A stretch of DNA of 64,000 nt from an uncultured Rhizobiaceae bacterium (GTDB lineage: Bacteria > Pseudomonadota > Alphaproteobacteria > Rhizobiales > Rhizobiaceae): assembly GCA_951813045.1 (NCBI GenBank), contig CATOTF010000002.1, positions 992,001 to 1,056,000 on the forward strand, written 5' to 3'. Made by a program: the position numbers and the translations under genes. Position 1 is the first letter of the stretch. Each line of letters starts with the position of its first letter. The notes under the pieces were generated by a model, which made no database searches, was not told where the DNA came from, and saw nothing but the letters and a program-made list of their open reading frames with translations. Shown here piece after piece: positions 1 through 8,621 of the stretch.

Positions 1-1669
1 TCATTCTTAGTGGCGGCAAAAATACTTCTGCTGCATTGGCTCGTCCTTCCGGTGAACCGGATGCATCTGAGCGGGTTTTGTCCGCGGCTATTGCACCGTT
101 GGAAACTGCAACAATCCGCCGTAGCATATCAACAAATGCGCCGGATAGTGGCAAGTTCGACCAACTGGCGTCTGCTGTTACATGGAAAAGAACAATCCAG
201 CCCTGGCCCCGTTTTGATGCAGTAACTAATGGGGTACCGTCTCCTAGGCTGGCCCATGTTTTCTCGGCCAGATCAATGTCGGGTTCCGCAAGAACCTGAC
301 GTGTAACGTTCACATCGCCAGGAACCGTAATACCGGCAAACGGGCTGTCGGCATCAAATGATGCAAGTGGCTGGGGAGTGCCCCAAGTCAGGGTGCCACC
401 GAGGCTGCGTCCACCCCGGCGCAGTTGTACCGGAACAAGAGTATCATCGTCAGCGGCAGCAAGACGCGGTCCAGCGAAACGAATAAGCATGCCGCCGCCG
501 TCGACCCATTTTTCTAGGCTTTCGCGGGTTTCATCATTCACTGTCCCGATATCAGCAAGGACGAGCGTGGAAATTCGCTCCTCGATGAGTTGAGGAACAG
601 CTTCAGTAACATTGGCAATTCGTGACTCGCGCACCTCACTAAACGGGTTAAGGGCACGGGAGATATAGTATAGTGGGGAAAGGAGCGGTTGCGCCTGATC
701 TGCCTTCCCACCAGAAATTAACCCAACGCGGCGGCGTCGAAAGCGCTCGTCGAGCAGTTGCACAGCACCAGCTTGCTCGTTCCCGTCAATTGATATCCGG
801 GCGATTTCGTTACGGAGTTCAACCGGCAGCGCGAATTTTACGTCTGTTGTTTTACCGTCTGCTGCAAAAACAAAATCAGCGTTTGCGATAGAACGGCCCT
901 GTTGATCGTATGCTGTCGTCCGCCCGGGCTGTCCGGCGGTTGCCGTTGCCCGTTCCGCTGTAACCACGAGCGCGTCGGGCGAATTGTTCACTTTTGTCAA
1001 AATATTGAGGTCGGTATTATCCGACGAATAATACAGGGTTTGTGAGCTGGCTTTGGCTCTAATTGCTTCGATGAAAGCATCTGTTCCAGCACGTTCCAAT
1101 CCACTTGAAAGCCATGCAATCGTATCAAAACTGCTTTCCAACTGTGTCAATTTCTCAGCAAGTTCCGAAAGGTCAATTGGAAGGGGCAACGCGGTTGCAG
1201 CGGTTAAGGTTGGTATTAATTCTTCGGCCCGCCGTGTTGTTAGATCAGCCTGTCCACTTTGGCTTGTGAATGCTAGCGCGACCGGGCTCCCCTCTTGATT
1301 TGCATCATCCAACAGTCGTTGAGCAGAGGCTTTTCTCTGGTCCCAATCTCGACCCGAAGACCAGCCATTGTCCAACACTATTAAAAGTGAACCTTGTCCG
1401 GAGATTGTTTTATCCTGCGCGTTCCACACTGGCTCCGCCAAGGCCAAAATGATCAGGGCAGCCATAAGCAGACGCAGTAATGTCAGCCACCATGGGCTTT
1501 GAGCCGGTGTTTCCTCATTGCGTGCGATCTCAGACAATATTCGTGTTGGGGGAAATACCTCTTCCTTTGGCTTGGGTGGAGTGAGCCGTAAAAGCCACCA
1601 GATCAATGGAAGCGTCAATAAACCCGCCAAGATCAAAGGGGAGGCAAATGTTAAACCCAAAATACTCAT
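1..1669 (-). CDS. DUF4159/BatA-like membrane protein, 3' end cut by window edge
   Basis: Open on the minus strand from ATG at 1669 to the window edge (556 codons), so the C-terminus is missing. The start is LTFASPLILAGLLTLPLIWW, a first membrane segment followed by LLRLTPPKPKEEVFPP and a second hydrophobic segment around residues 62-80. That is the N-terminal aerotolerance (BatA-type) layout. The region after it (LLIVLDNGWSSGRDW) looks like a von Willebrand A-type fold with an altered metal site, and a later segment (LVLADIGTVNDETRESLEKW, then GGGMLIRFAGPRL) resembles a glutamine-amidotransferase-like fold. In related genomes this protein carries a C-terminal DUF4159 domain, which would lie off the window. 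Its ATG overlaps the DUF58 stop in ATGA, so it is the third gene of a coupled moxR operon. Molecular function is unknown; a cell-envelope role is inferred from the operon type. Confidence 0.85.
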   Translation of the reverse strand, partial: MSILGLTFASPLILAGLLTLPLIWWLLRLTPPKPKEEVFPPTRILSEIARNEETPAQSPWWLTLLRLLMAALIILALAEPVWNAQDKTISGQGSLLIVLDNGWSSGRDWDQRKASAQRLLDDANQEGSPVALAFTSQSGQADLTTRRAEELIPTLTAATALPLPIDLSELAEKLTQLESSFDTIAWLSSGLERAGTDAFIEAIRAKASSQTLYYSSDNTDLNILTKVNNSPDALVVTAERATATAGQPGRTTAYDQQGRSIANADFVFAADGKTTDVKFALPVELRNEIARISIDGNEQAGAVQLLDERFRRRRVGLISGGKADQAQPLLSPLYYISRALNPFSEVRESRIANVTEAVPQLIEERISTLVLADIGTVNDETRESLEKWVDGGGMLIRFAGPRLAAADDDTLVPVQLRRGGRSLGGTLTWGTPQPLASFDADSPFAGITVPGDVNVTRQVLAEPDIDLAEKTWASLGDGTPLVTASKRGQGWIVLFHVTADASWSNLPLSGAFVDMLRRIVAVSNGAIAADKTRSDASGSPEGRANAAEVFLPPLRM

Positions 1670-2574
1670 TTGGCCGCCTCACCGCTCAATCTAATGTGGA
1701 GCGCCACGAGTGCGGAGGAAGCCAGAGAATCCGTGTGATGAACAACATGGTTCCAACCCAGCCGCTTGCAATGTTCGGCCAATACGTCGCGGCGCGCCTT
1801 GAATACTGATAAATAATCCTGAGTTAGCGTTTCTGCGCGTCCATATGTCAGTTTCTCTCCCGTTTCCGGGTCCCGAAATTCTGTGCGGCCCGTAAACGGA
1901 AACTTCTCTTCGGCGGGGTCGACGATTTGAACGAGACTTCCATTAATCCCTTGCTGTGCGGTTGCGGAGATCTTTTCCAGCGTCGTTGATACCGGTTCCA
2001 GAAAATCAGATATCACGACAAGCTCTGAACGCGATCTTATTTGTTCCAGTGGTGGAAATGAAGTGGTCGCTGACTGGCTAGCCAACATGAGTTCAGCTGC
2101 AATACGTTCCGAGGCTGTTCGACTGGAAATTGCATTGGTGACCCCTGGCCATCCCACACGCTCCCCACTTTTTGCGAGAACTTCAATGAGCGCCAAAGCA
2201 AGAACCAAACCGCGAGACTGCTTTGATACCTGAGCACTTTCGCTTTTGTAGAGCATAGAAGCGGAATCATCGGCCCAGACCCAGACCGTATGAGCCGCTT
2301 CCCATTCCTGATCCCTAACATAAACGGAATCATCCCGCGCAGACCGTCGCCAGTCTATACGTGCAAGGCTCTCACCTTGGTCATACGGACGAAATTGCCA
2401 AAATGTATCTCCGTTGCCGCGCCGTCGTCGTCCATGCCATCCGCTGGTTACCGTATTGGCGATTCGTTGCGCCTCGACAAGAAGGTCCGGGATAAGAGCT
2501 GCGCGCGCACGGGACCGGGCCAGAACTTCAGTTCCGACCTCCCTGGGAGCGACACTGCCGATTGATAAAGCCAA
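1666..2574 (-). CDS. DUF58 domain-containing protein
   Basis: 302 residues. The DUF58 core is clear: WHGRRRRGNGDTFWQFRPYDQGESLARIDWR is the usual RxGxGxxFxxxRxYxxGDxxRxIDW-like signature near residues 46-77, followed by ARDDSVYVRDQEWE. A vWA-like strand VWVWADDSASM follows, with D-D-S-A-S approximating a MIDAS motif. There is no signal peptide or strong membrane segment, so it is probably cytosolic or peripheral. It begins 9 nt after the MoxR stop and overlaps the next gene by 4 nt (ATGA), giving a moxR-DUF58-membrane protein operon. In such operons the MoxR ATPase is thought to act with the vWA-type partners as a chaperone or assembly module; substrates are not known here. Confidence 0.9.
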   Translation of the reverse strand: MALSIGSVAPREVGTEVLARSRARAALIPDLLVEAQRIANTVTSGWHGRRRRGNGDTFWQFRPYDQGESLARIDWRRSARDDSVYVRDQEWEAAHTVWVWADDSASMLYKSESAQVSKQSRGLVLALALIEVLAKSGERVGWPGVTNAISSRTASERIAAELMLASQSATTSFPPLEQIRSRSELVVISDFLEPVSTTLEKISATAQQGINGSLVQIVDPAEEKFPFTGRTEFRDPETGEKLTYGRAETLTQDYLSVFKARRDVLAEHCKRLGWNHVVHHTDSLASSALVALHIRLSGEAAK

Positions 2575-2583
2575 GATGTACCC

Positions 2584-3594
2584 TCACACCCACGCTTGTT
2601 TGAGTTCATGGATCACGTGACGCACATTAATACCCTCCGCCCGTGCGGCGAAGTTTAATGCCATTCGATGCTGTAAAACCGGTTCGGCAAGCGCAATTAC
2701 ATCGTCGACCGATGGAGCCAGTCGTCCATCGAGAAGTGCCCTTGCGCGCACAGTAAGCATAAGGGCCTGCGATGCGCGAGGGCCTGGCCCCCACGCAATA
2801 TGCCGCGTTGCGCCTTCGGGCTCGCCGTCGCCTGGACGTGCGGCGCGCACTAGACCCAATATAGCTTCAACAACACTTTCCCCCACCGGCATGCGCCGCA
2901 CCAGAGATTGAATGTCAGCGAGTTGGGATATGTCCATGGCAGTTGTGGCTTTTTCTTCTTCGCTACCCGTTGTTGACAACAGAATCTGACGTTCGGCATC
3001 TATCTCCGGGTAGGGTACATTAATCTGCATCAAAAACCGGTCCAGCTGCGCTTCGGGCAATGGATAGGTTCCCTCCTGTTCCAACGGATTTTGTGTCGCC
3101 AGCACGTGGAAAGGTGCGGGAAGGTCATACCGCTGCCCCGCAATCGTTACATGATATTCCTGCATGGACTGCAAAAGTGCAGATTGGGTGCGTGGTGAAG
3201 CCCGGTTTATTTCGTCAGCCATAAGCAATTGTGCAAAAATCGGGCCTTTAACGAAGCGAAATGACCTTTTCCCCGAATCATCCTGGTCAAGAATTTCCGA
3301 CCCCAGGATATCCGACGGCATCAGATCGGGAGTGAATTGTATGCGGTTTGAGTTTAGCCCGAGCACGGTGCCCAGTGTTTCAACCAACTTGGTTTTTGCA
3401 AGGCCTGGCACCCCAACCAACAGGGCGTGACCGCCCGAAAGGATTGTAATCAGGGCGTTCTCAACCACTTCTTCCTGGCCGAAGATTACGGACCCGATTG
3501 CACTGCGTGCACCTGCGATAACTTTCATCGCACCTTCGGCCTCTGCAATGATTGCTTTTTCATCGGCTGCTGGCGTGTTGCTCATTTCGCTCAT
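2584..3594 (-). CDS. MoxR-family AAA+ ATPase
   Basis: 336 residues, normal length for MoxR ATPases. Walker A is GVPGLAKTK (about residue 60), Walker B is LLMADEINR (about residue 124), followed by the sensor-1 segment VLATQNPLEQEGTYPLPEAQLDRF typical of the family. The C-terminal lid follows (HIAWGPGPRASQALML). The predicted role is an ATP-driven chaperone for the DUF58 and vWA-type proteins encoded directly downstream. It is the first gene of the minus-strand operon and diverges from the DUF1285 gene across a 137-bp intergenic region that should hold both promoters. Family assignment is secure; the biological substrate is unknown. Confidence 0.95.
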   Translation of the reverse strand: MSEMSNTPAADEKAIIAEAEGAMKVIAGARSAIGSVIFGQEEVVENALITILSGGHALLVGVPGLAKTKLVETLGTVLGLNSNRIQFTPDLMPSDILGSEILDQDDSGKRSFRFVKGPIFAQLLMADEINRASPRTQSALLQSMQEYHVTIAGQRYDLPAPFHVLATQNPLEQEGTYPLPEAQLDRFLMQINVPYPEIDAERQILLSTTGSEEEKATTAMDISQLADIQSLVRRMPVGESVVEAILGLVRAARPGDGEPEGATRHIAWGPGPRASQALMLTVRARALLDGRLAPSVDDVIALAEPVLQHRMALNFAARAEGINVRHVIHELKQAWV

Positions 3595-3731
3595 CGGTCA
3601 CTCTTTTTAATTAATTCAATATTGATTTAGTCTGCCATGCTGACATTCATGACAATAGCCACTATTTCGTGACTATGCCCATCTTTAGGCAGATTAATAT
3701 TTTGTGATTCAATTACCGTCCAGGTGATCAT

Positions 3732-4343
3732 ATGACTGACAAATACGAACCAACTGAAAGTCCAACAAGCGCTCTGGAGGCCCTCGTTGCGCGGGCAAAC
3801 CACGCTGGCGAAGGCCTACCACCCGTCGAAAAGTGGGATCCGGAATTCTGCGGCGATCTCGATATACAGATAAAACGTGATGGTACATGGTTTTATATGG
3901 GAACACCGATTGGCCGTGCACCACTCGTGCGATTATTTTCAACGGTGTTGCGCAAGGACGAGGATGGGAAAACCTACCTCGTCACGCCTGTCGAAAAGAT
4001 TGGTATAACTGTTGAAGACGCGCCCTTTGTTGCCGTTGAGATGAATGCTGTAAATGCTGGAACTGAACAGGTTTTGACGTTTAGAACCAATGTCGGTGAT
4101 CTAGTGGAGTGCGGTGCTGATAATCCATTACGGTTCGATATTATTGGGGATACGGATCAATTAAAGCCCTACGTTCTGGTGCGGGGAAGGTTGGAAGCGC
4201 TTTTGGCGCGCCCTGTAATGTATGAGTTGATATCTTATGGCGAAGAAATCGAGGTGGGTGGAAAAACCATGTTTGCCCTGCGTTCAAAAGGCGATGTTTT
4301 TCCAATCATGCCCGCTGCCCAACTGGCAGAATTGAGCGCCTGA
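3732..4343 (+). CDS. DUF1285 domain-containing protein
   Basis: 203 residues. Diagnostic features of DUF1285 are present: PPVEKWDPEFCGDLDIQIKRDGTWFYMGTPIGR near the N-terminus, then VRLFSTVLRKDEDGKTYLVTPVEKIGI. The family is cytosolic and of unknown function. It is conserved in Alphaproteobacteria next to a NUDIX CoA pyrophosphatase and the CCA-adding enzyme, exactly the arrangement seen here. The NUDIX gene starts only 2 nt after its stop. I see nothing unusual in it. Confidence 0.9.
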   Translation: MTDKYEPTESPTSALEALVARANHAGEGLPPVEKWDPEFCGDLDIQIKRDGTWFYMGTPIGRAPLVRLFSTVLRKDEDGKTYLVTPVEKIGITVEDAPFVAVEMNAVNAGTEQVLTFRTNVGDLVECGADNPLRFDIIGDTDQLKPYVLVRGRLEALLARPVMYELISYGEEIEVGGKTMFALRSKGDVFPIMPAAQLAELSA

Positions 4344-4345
4344 TC

Positions 4346-5026
4346 TTGGACATTCTTCACGACAATATCTTTAGCTCGTCCGCGTTTGAAAATCGAGTTA
4401 GACAACGCTTTGAGAGCAGGGCGGATGTGCTGACGGCGATGGGGGGAGACCAGACTCTCAATCCTGATCACCCTCGTATTTCGGAAAATAGGACCTACAA
4501 GCCGGCTGCAGTTCTCATTCCAGTTATCCAGCGCGGCGAACAGGCAAGCGTATTACTCACGCAACGTACAGAACATTTATCCAGCCATAGCGGCCAGGTT
4601 GCGTTTCCGGGTGGAAAAATTGATCCAGGAGAATCACCTGAGCAAGCCGCCCTACGAGAGGCGGATGAAGAAGTCGGCCTAAGATCAGATGCAGTGGACC
4701 TCATAGGAACCTTTGGAACATATTATTCAGGTTCGGGATATAGCATCGCACCGGTGCTTGGGGTGCTGCGACAGGAACCGGAACTTACGATTAATCACGA
4801 TGAAGTTGCATTGGCATTTGAGGTGCCGCTTTCATTTCTCATGGACACAAATAACCATCTTAAACAAAGCAGGTTCTGGGACGATCAAGAAGTGTTTTAC
4901 TACGCGATGCCGTTTGATGACCGGACAGTAAAACCGCCGGTTGAGCGGCGTATTTGGGGGGTGACGGCGGGAATCATTCGAATGGTTCAGGAACGCATCT
5001 ATGGTGGAACTTACGCTGATGACTGA
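4346..5026 (+). CDS. NUDIX hydrolase, probable CoA pyrophosphatase
   Basis: 226 residues. The Nudix box GX5EX7REUXEEXGU is present as GGKIDPGESPEQAALREADEEVGL at about residues 89-112. The preceding segment VLLTQRTEHLSSHSGQVAFPGGK is the signature of the CoA-pyrophosphatase (NudL/YeaB) subgroup, which cleaves CoA to 3',5'-ADP and phosphopantetheine. The start is a TTG two bases after the DUF1285 stop, and no in-frame ATG lies nearby. It overlaps the CCA transferase start, so the three genes look co-transcribed. Substrate assignment rests on the subgroup motif and is less certain than the fold. Confidence 0.88.
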   Translation: MDILHDNIFSSSAFENRVRQRFESRADVLTAMGGDQTLNPDHPRISENRTYKPAAVLIPVIQRGEQASVLLTQRTEHLSSHSGQVAFPGGKIDPGESPEQAALREADEEVGLRSDAVDLIGTFGTYYSGSGYSIAPVLGVLRQEPELTINHDEVALAFEVPLSFLMDTNNHLKQSRFWDDQEVFYYAMPFDDRTVKPPVERRIWGVTAGIIRMVQERIYGGTYADD

Positions 5027-6236
5027 AAAACTAGATCTTCCATGGTTGCAAGAAGAAGGTCTTCAATCACTTTTGGCTTTGCTCAATGAAGGAGAGGGCG
5101 AAGCGCGTGTCGCTGGCGGTGCGGTGAGAAATGCATTGTTGGACGAAGCAGTTGCAGACATTGATATTGCAACAACACTTGTCCCTCGTGATGTCATTCT
5201 TCGCGCCAATGCTGCGGGTTTAAAAACGGTCCCCACAGGCATAGAGCACGGCACCGTCACAATTGTTATGGATGACCAGTCGTTTGAAGTTACGACGTTG
5301 AGAAGTGATGTGGAAACAGACGGGCGCCACGCGCAGGTTCGTTACGGTACCGATTGGCGCGAAGATGCCATGCGCCGTGATCTCACAATCAATGCGCTTT
5401 ACCTTGATGCTGACGGTACGATTTTTGATCCGCTTGACGGGATAGAAGATGTTCTTGCACGTACGGTGCGGTTTATCGGTGCTCCTGAGGATCGAATTCG
5501 TGAGGATTACTTGCGAATTCTCCGATTTTTTCGGTTTTTCGCATGGTACGGGAATTTTCGACCGGACGCGGACGGATTACGGGCCTGTGCGCGGCTGAAA
5601 GAGGGGCTTTCAAACCTGTCAGTCGAGCGCGTCTGGCACGAACTGGTAAAAACTCTCACCGCGCCTGACCCTGGCAGAGCAATCCTTTGGATGCGCCAGA
5701 CGGGGGTATTGTCCAACGTGCTTCCGGAATCTGAAAAATGGGGCATTGATTATTTAATGCCCTTTATCCGGACCGAAAAGGAACACGGGTGGCAGGCTGA
5801 TGGTGTGCGGCGGTTGATGACCATTTTGCCACCGCAGGAGGATAAGATAACGGCGTTTTCTGATCGCTTGAAATTGCCGAACAAAGTTCGCGACCGCCTT
5901 GTCAGGTGGGCGCAAACGGACGAACCGCAAACGGATTGGAAAAAACCGGAATTTTATCGCTATCTCTACGCACAGGATATTCATGCGGTTGAAGATCGGC
6001 TTCGGTTGGCAATTGCGCGGGACGACGCGACCAGTGGTAAATTCTTGCGTCAACTCAAATGGTTATCGCGTTGGGAGCGTCCAATTTTCCCATTGAAAGG
6101 ACAACATTTGCTCGACACGGGACTTGAGGCAGGCCCGCAGATTTCAGACCTGCTGGGAAAAATCGAATCCCGTTGGATAGAAAGCGATTTCACATTGAGC
6201 GCCGAACAACTTCTGGCTGGTGATGATATTGGTTAA
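5019..6236 (+). CDS. cca: CCA tRNA nucleotidyltransferase / poly(A) polymerase family
   Basis: About 405 residues. The class II nucleotidyltransferase head is clear: [21 protein letters not shown] carries the GGxVR motif and the D-x-D metal ligands. It is followed by the RRDLTINAL motif ([15 protein letters not shown]) and the [10 protein letters not shown] segment. The enzyme adds or repairs the 3' CCA of tRNAs in the cytosol. An in-frame ATG at 5001 would add six residues (MVELTL), but the ATG at 5019, giving MTEKLDLPW, overlaps the NUDIX stop by 8 nt and fits translational coupling better. The 3' end overlaps the convergent hemF gene by 4 nt. Confidence 0.93.
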   Translation: MTEKLDLPWLQEEGLQSLLALLNEGEGEARVAGGAVRNALLDEAVADIDIATTLVPRDVILRANAAGLKTVPTGIEHGTVTIVMDDQSFEVTTLRSDVETDGRHAQVRYGTDWREDAMRRDLTINALYLDADGTIFDPLDGIEDVLARTVRFIGAPEDRIREDYLRILRFFRFFAWYGNFRPDADGLRACARLKEGLSNLSVERVWHELVKTLTAPDPGRAILWMRQTGVLSNVLPESEKWGIDYLMPFIRTEKEHGWQADGVRRLMTILPPQEDKITAFSDRLKLPNKVRDRLVRWAQTDEPQTDWKKPEFYRYLYAQDIHAVEDRLRLAIARDDATSGKFLRQLKWLSRWERPIFPLKGQHLLDTGLEAGPQISDLLGKIESRWIESDFTLSAEQLLAGDDIG

Positions 6237-7147
6237 GGGAATTTCACCACCGGCGGCATGCTGCTCAATATAGAATTGACGTTGCCGCCCGTTTTCAGGC
6301 CGAATATCGTACCTCGGTCCTGTAGCAGGTTAAATTCGACATAACGTCCCCGCCGTATCAATTGCTCTTCGCGCAGGGCATCATCCCATGGTGTTTCCAT
6401 ATTCCGGCGCACAATTTGCGCATAAACGTCGGCAAATGACCGGCCAATATCCTGAATAAAGGCGAAGTTTGCTGCCCATTGGTCCATTTTTTCACCGCTA
6501 TGGAGATAATCGCAAAATATGCCACCAATCCCGCGCGGCTCATCACGGTGATTGAGGTGGAAATATTCGTCACACCAATCTTTGTAATATTGATAATCTG
6601 CAACATCATGGCCTGCGCAGGCCTGTTCCATTGCCTTGTGAAAGGCGATCGAATCCGGGTCTGTTTGTGCTCGCCGAGCATCTAGTACCGGCGTAAGGTC
6701 CGCCCCGCCGCCGAACCATTGGCTGGTGGTTACCACCATTCTTGTATTCATGTGAACTGCGGGAACATTAGGGTTTTGAGGGTGTCCAATTATTGAAATA
6801 CCAGAGGCCCAAAAGCTCGGGTCTTTATCTGCACCAGGTATCTGCGCGCGAAACTCGGTCGAAAATTCTCCATACACCGTGGAAACGTGAACTCCAATCT
6901 TTTCAAATACCCGACCCGACATCATGGACATGACGCCACCACCACCTTTGCCCTCATTGCGGTCCCATTTTGTGCGAACAAACCGTCCGGGTTCACGATC
7001 GGACAAGGGGCCTTGAACATCATCTTCAAGTTGCTCATAGCGGCTGCAGATATCGTGCCGTAGCGCCTCAAACCAGGCCTTTGCCGTGGCTTTTTTCCCT
7101 TCAATATCATCGGGATGTCCAACAGGGATGTCAGGTTTTTTACGCAT
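6233..7147 (-). CDS. hemF: Oxygen-dependent coproporphyrinogen III oxidase
   Basis: 304 residues, the usual length. Signature segments are [28 protein letters not shown] (about residue 147 on), and a C-terminal [20 protein letters not shown] followed by [13 protein letters not shown]. The enzyme converts coproporphyrinogen III to protoporphyrinogen IX with O2 during haem synthesis in the cytosol. Its stop overlaps the CCA transferase stop on the opposite strand by 4 nt. The 162-bp region upstream, shared with the divergent small gene at 7310, should hold its promoter; I could not identify an FNR-type box there. Confidence 0.96.
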   Translation of the reverse strand: MRKKPDIPVGHPDDIEGKKATAKAWFEALRHDICSRYEQLEDDVQGPLSDREPGRFVRTKWDRNEGKGGGGVMSMMSGRVFEKIGVHVSTVYGEFSTEFRAQIPGADKDPSFWASGISIIGHPQNPNVPAVHMNTRMVVTTSQWFGGGADLTPVLDARRAQTDPDSIAFHKAMEQACAGHDVADYQYYKDWCDEYFHLNHRDEPRGIGGIFCDYLHSGEKMDQWAANFAFIQDIGRSFADVYAQIVRRNMETPWDDALREEQLIRRGRYVEFNLLQDRGTIFGLKTGGNVNSILSSMPPVVKFP

Positions 7148-7309
7148 GTTGAGAAAGTTGTCCGGTTATTTTCATTCCTACGAAGTGACATGATTGGATC
7201 GCAGGATGCAAGGTACTGTGAGAAACTTCACTGCTATCCTTTGTCACATGTGCCGATATCGCCATGCTGTCACACTTACGGCTATATGTGGCAGAAGATA
7301 AAGATCTGA

Positions 7310-7579
7310 ATGAACTACCATAGCGACCTGCGACAGGATCCAAACACCGGTTTTGGAGGGCTCAACTTGGCCGTATCAAGTGACAATGATGATGACGGTC
7401 TAATACGTGAGAGTTTTACGCTGCCTCACGAAGTTGCAGGTAAGTCTGTCAGGCGGTGGTTGAGGAATTATCCGGCATCGTCCCATTGGTCACGAATTGA
7501 AAGCTGGAAAAAGCTTGATGATGGGCGTATTCACTTCACAATGGTGAGGTTACCTTCAGCGGAACAGAATTCTGAATAA
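7310..7579 (+). CDS. Small hypothetical protein, 89 aa
   Basis: I do not recognise a named family. The protein is soluble, acidic at the N-terminus (SSDNDDDGLIRESF) and basic with tryptophans in the middle (KSVRRWLRNYPASSHWSRIESWKKL). There is no signal peptide or membrane segment. It begins with ATG after a 162-bp gap from the divergent hemF gene. It ends inside the most likely start of the following acetyltransferase gene, which suggests coupled translation. Codon use looks like that of its neighbours and no other frame here is a better candidate. It is probably a real gene, but function is unknown. Confidence 0.6.
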   Translation: MNYHSDLRQDPNTGFGGLNLAVSSDNDDDGLIRESFTLPHEVAGKSVRRWLRNYPASSHWSRIESWKKLDDGRIHFTMVRLPSAEQNSE

Positions 7580-8009
7580 ATTCAACATTATCAATGTAAG
7601 CAACCCCGCCGACCGGAACGTTTGCTACGCGCTACGCCACCGGGTTTTTGTCGATGAACAACAAGTTCCTGTCGAACTTGAGATCGATGAATTTGATGAG
7701 ACCACAGCGCAACATTTTTTGGGGCGAATTGGGAGTTCAGCTGTCGCGACCGGGCGAATTTGTGTTTTTGGAGATGCCGCGAAAATTCAAAGAGTTGCTG
7801 TTGATTCTAACCATCGCGGAGGCGGTTATGGTAAACTCATCATGCTCCATATGATTGATTTTGCTCGTAAACAACAGCTTGCCCCGGTAATCGCATTGGA
7901 TGCACAAACCTACGCATTGGCTTTTTACGAGTCGCTGGGGTTTGAGGCGAAGGGCGATGAGTTCGATGATGCGGGTATTCCCCATGTTCATATGACGATG
8001 AAAGCGTAA
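7572..8009 (+). CDS. GNAT family N-acetyltransferase (ElaA-like), non-canonical start
   Basis: The acetyl-CoA binding motif is KIQRVAVDSNHRGGGYGKLIM (R/QxxGxG-like), followed by ALDAQTYALAFYESLGFEAKGDEFDDAGIPHVHM. The only standard start codon is TTG at 7719, which would begin at HFLGRIG and delete the first strand and helix. Upstream in the same open frame lies VCYALRHRVFVDEQQVPVELEIDEFDE, the conserved N-terminal half of ElaA/YjcF-type acetyltransferases, so the real protein must start earlier. The frame is open from 7548 (after TGA at 7545) and contains no ATG, GTG or TTG before 7719. CTG at 7572, overlapping the end of the preceding gene, is my best start and gives 145 residues, a normal length. 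It converges on trmL. Substrate unknown. Confidence 0.75.
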   Translation: MNKFNIINVSNPADRNVCYALRHRVFVDEQQVPVELEIDEFDETTAQHFLGRIGSSAVATGRICVFGDAAKIQRVAVDSNHRGGGYGKLIMLHMIDFARKQQLAPVIALDAQTYALAFYESLGFEAKGDEFDDAGIPHVHMTMKA

Positions 8010-8014
8010 CTGGA

Positions 8015-8488
8015 TCACGAAAGTTGGCGCACTACCTCTCCAGCCACCATCGCTGCACTGATTGCTATATTAAATGAGCGACCCGTTTCCTGCATGCGAA
8101 TGGTAAGTTCTGCGTCTGCGGAAGCGTGAACGAATTTCGGCGCGCCAGCAGACTCCCGACCAAAAATGAGGCAATCACCGTTCCGGTAGTCAAAATCCGT
8201 GTAGCTGCGTTTGGCTTTGGTGGTGAGCAGAATGAGTCGTCGTTGTTCAGACTGGCGCCAATTTTCAAACGCATCCCAATCGTCGTGCGAGCGTAAAACG
8301 GCTCTCTCAAGATAATCCATGCCGGATCGTTTCAGGCTTTTGTCATCAAAGCGAAACCCGGCAGGCTCGATAATATCCACGGTAAGCCCGAGGCAAGCCG
8401 CCATTCTTATTATTGTGCCCGTATTACCTGGGATATCAGGCTGAAAAAGAACGATGTGTGGTTTGGTGTCTGATGTTGGGCTGGTCAA
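8015..8488 (-). CDS. trmL: tRNA (cytidine(34)-2'-O)-methyltransferase
   Basis: 157 residues, the compact SPOUT methyltransferase length typical of TrmL. Motifs: IVLFQPDIPGNTGTIIRMAA at the N-terminus, CLIFGRESAGAP in the middle, and the C-terminal knot RSFNIAISAAMVAGEV. TrmL methylates the wobble ribose of tRNA-Leu isoacceptors using S-adenosylmethionine. Its stop is 5 nt from the stop of the convergent GNAT gene. It diverges from the ABC transporter pair across about 130 bp. Confidence 0.94.
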   Translation of the reverse strand: MTSPTSDTKPHIVLFQPDIPGNTGTIIRMAACLGLTVDIIEPAGFRFDDKSLKRSGMDYLERAVLRSHDDWDAFENWRQSEQRRLILLTTKAKRSYTDFDYRNGDCLIFGRESAGAPKFVHASADAELTIRMQETGRSFNIAISAAMVAGEVVRQLS

Positions 8489-8621
8489 TTTTCAAACTCG
8501 GGTTTGCAGTTGGGGTGGTAATCATGTTTAGTAGCAGCAATGGCAAGAATTATTGTCATGCCCGTTCCAAAAACCGTTCCACAATCTTCCGCTTAAAAAG
8601 CGGTCAATGAGGCGTGTCGCT

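Noticed and set aside
36-1452. Several short plus-strand open frames at the left edge
   Set aside because: They lie opposite a continuous minus-strand frame with BatA-like features that simply runs off the window.
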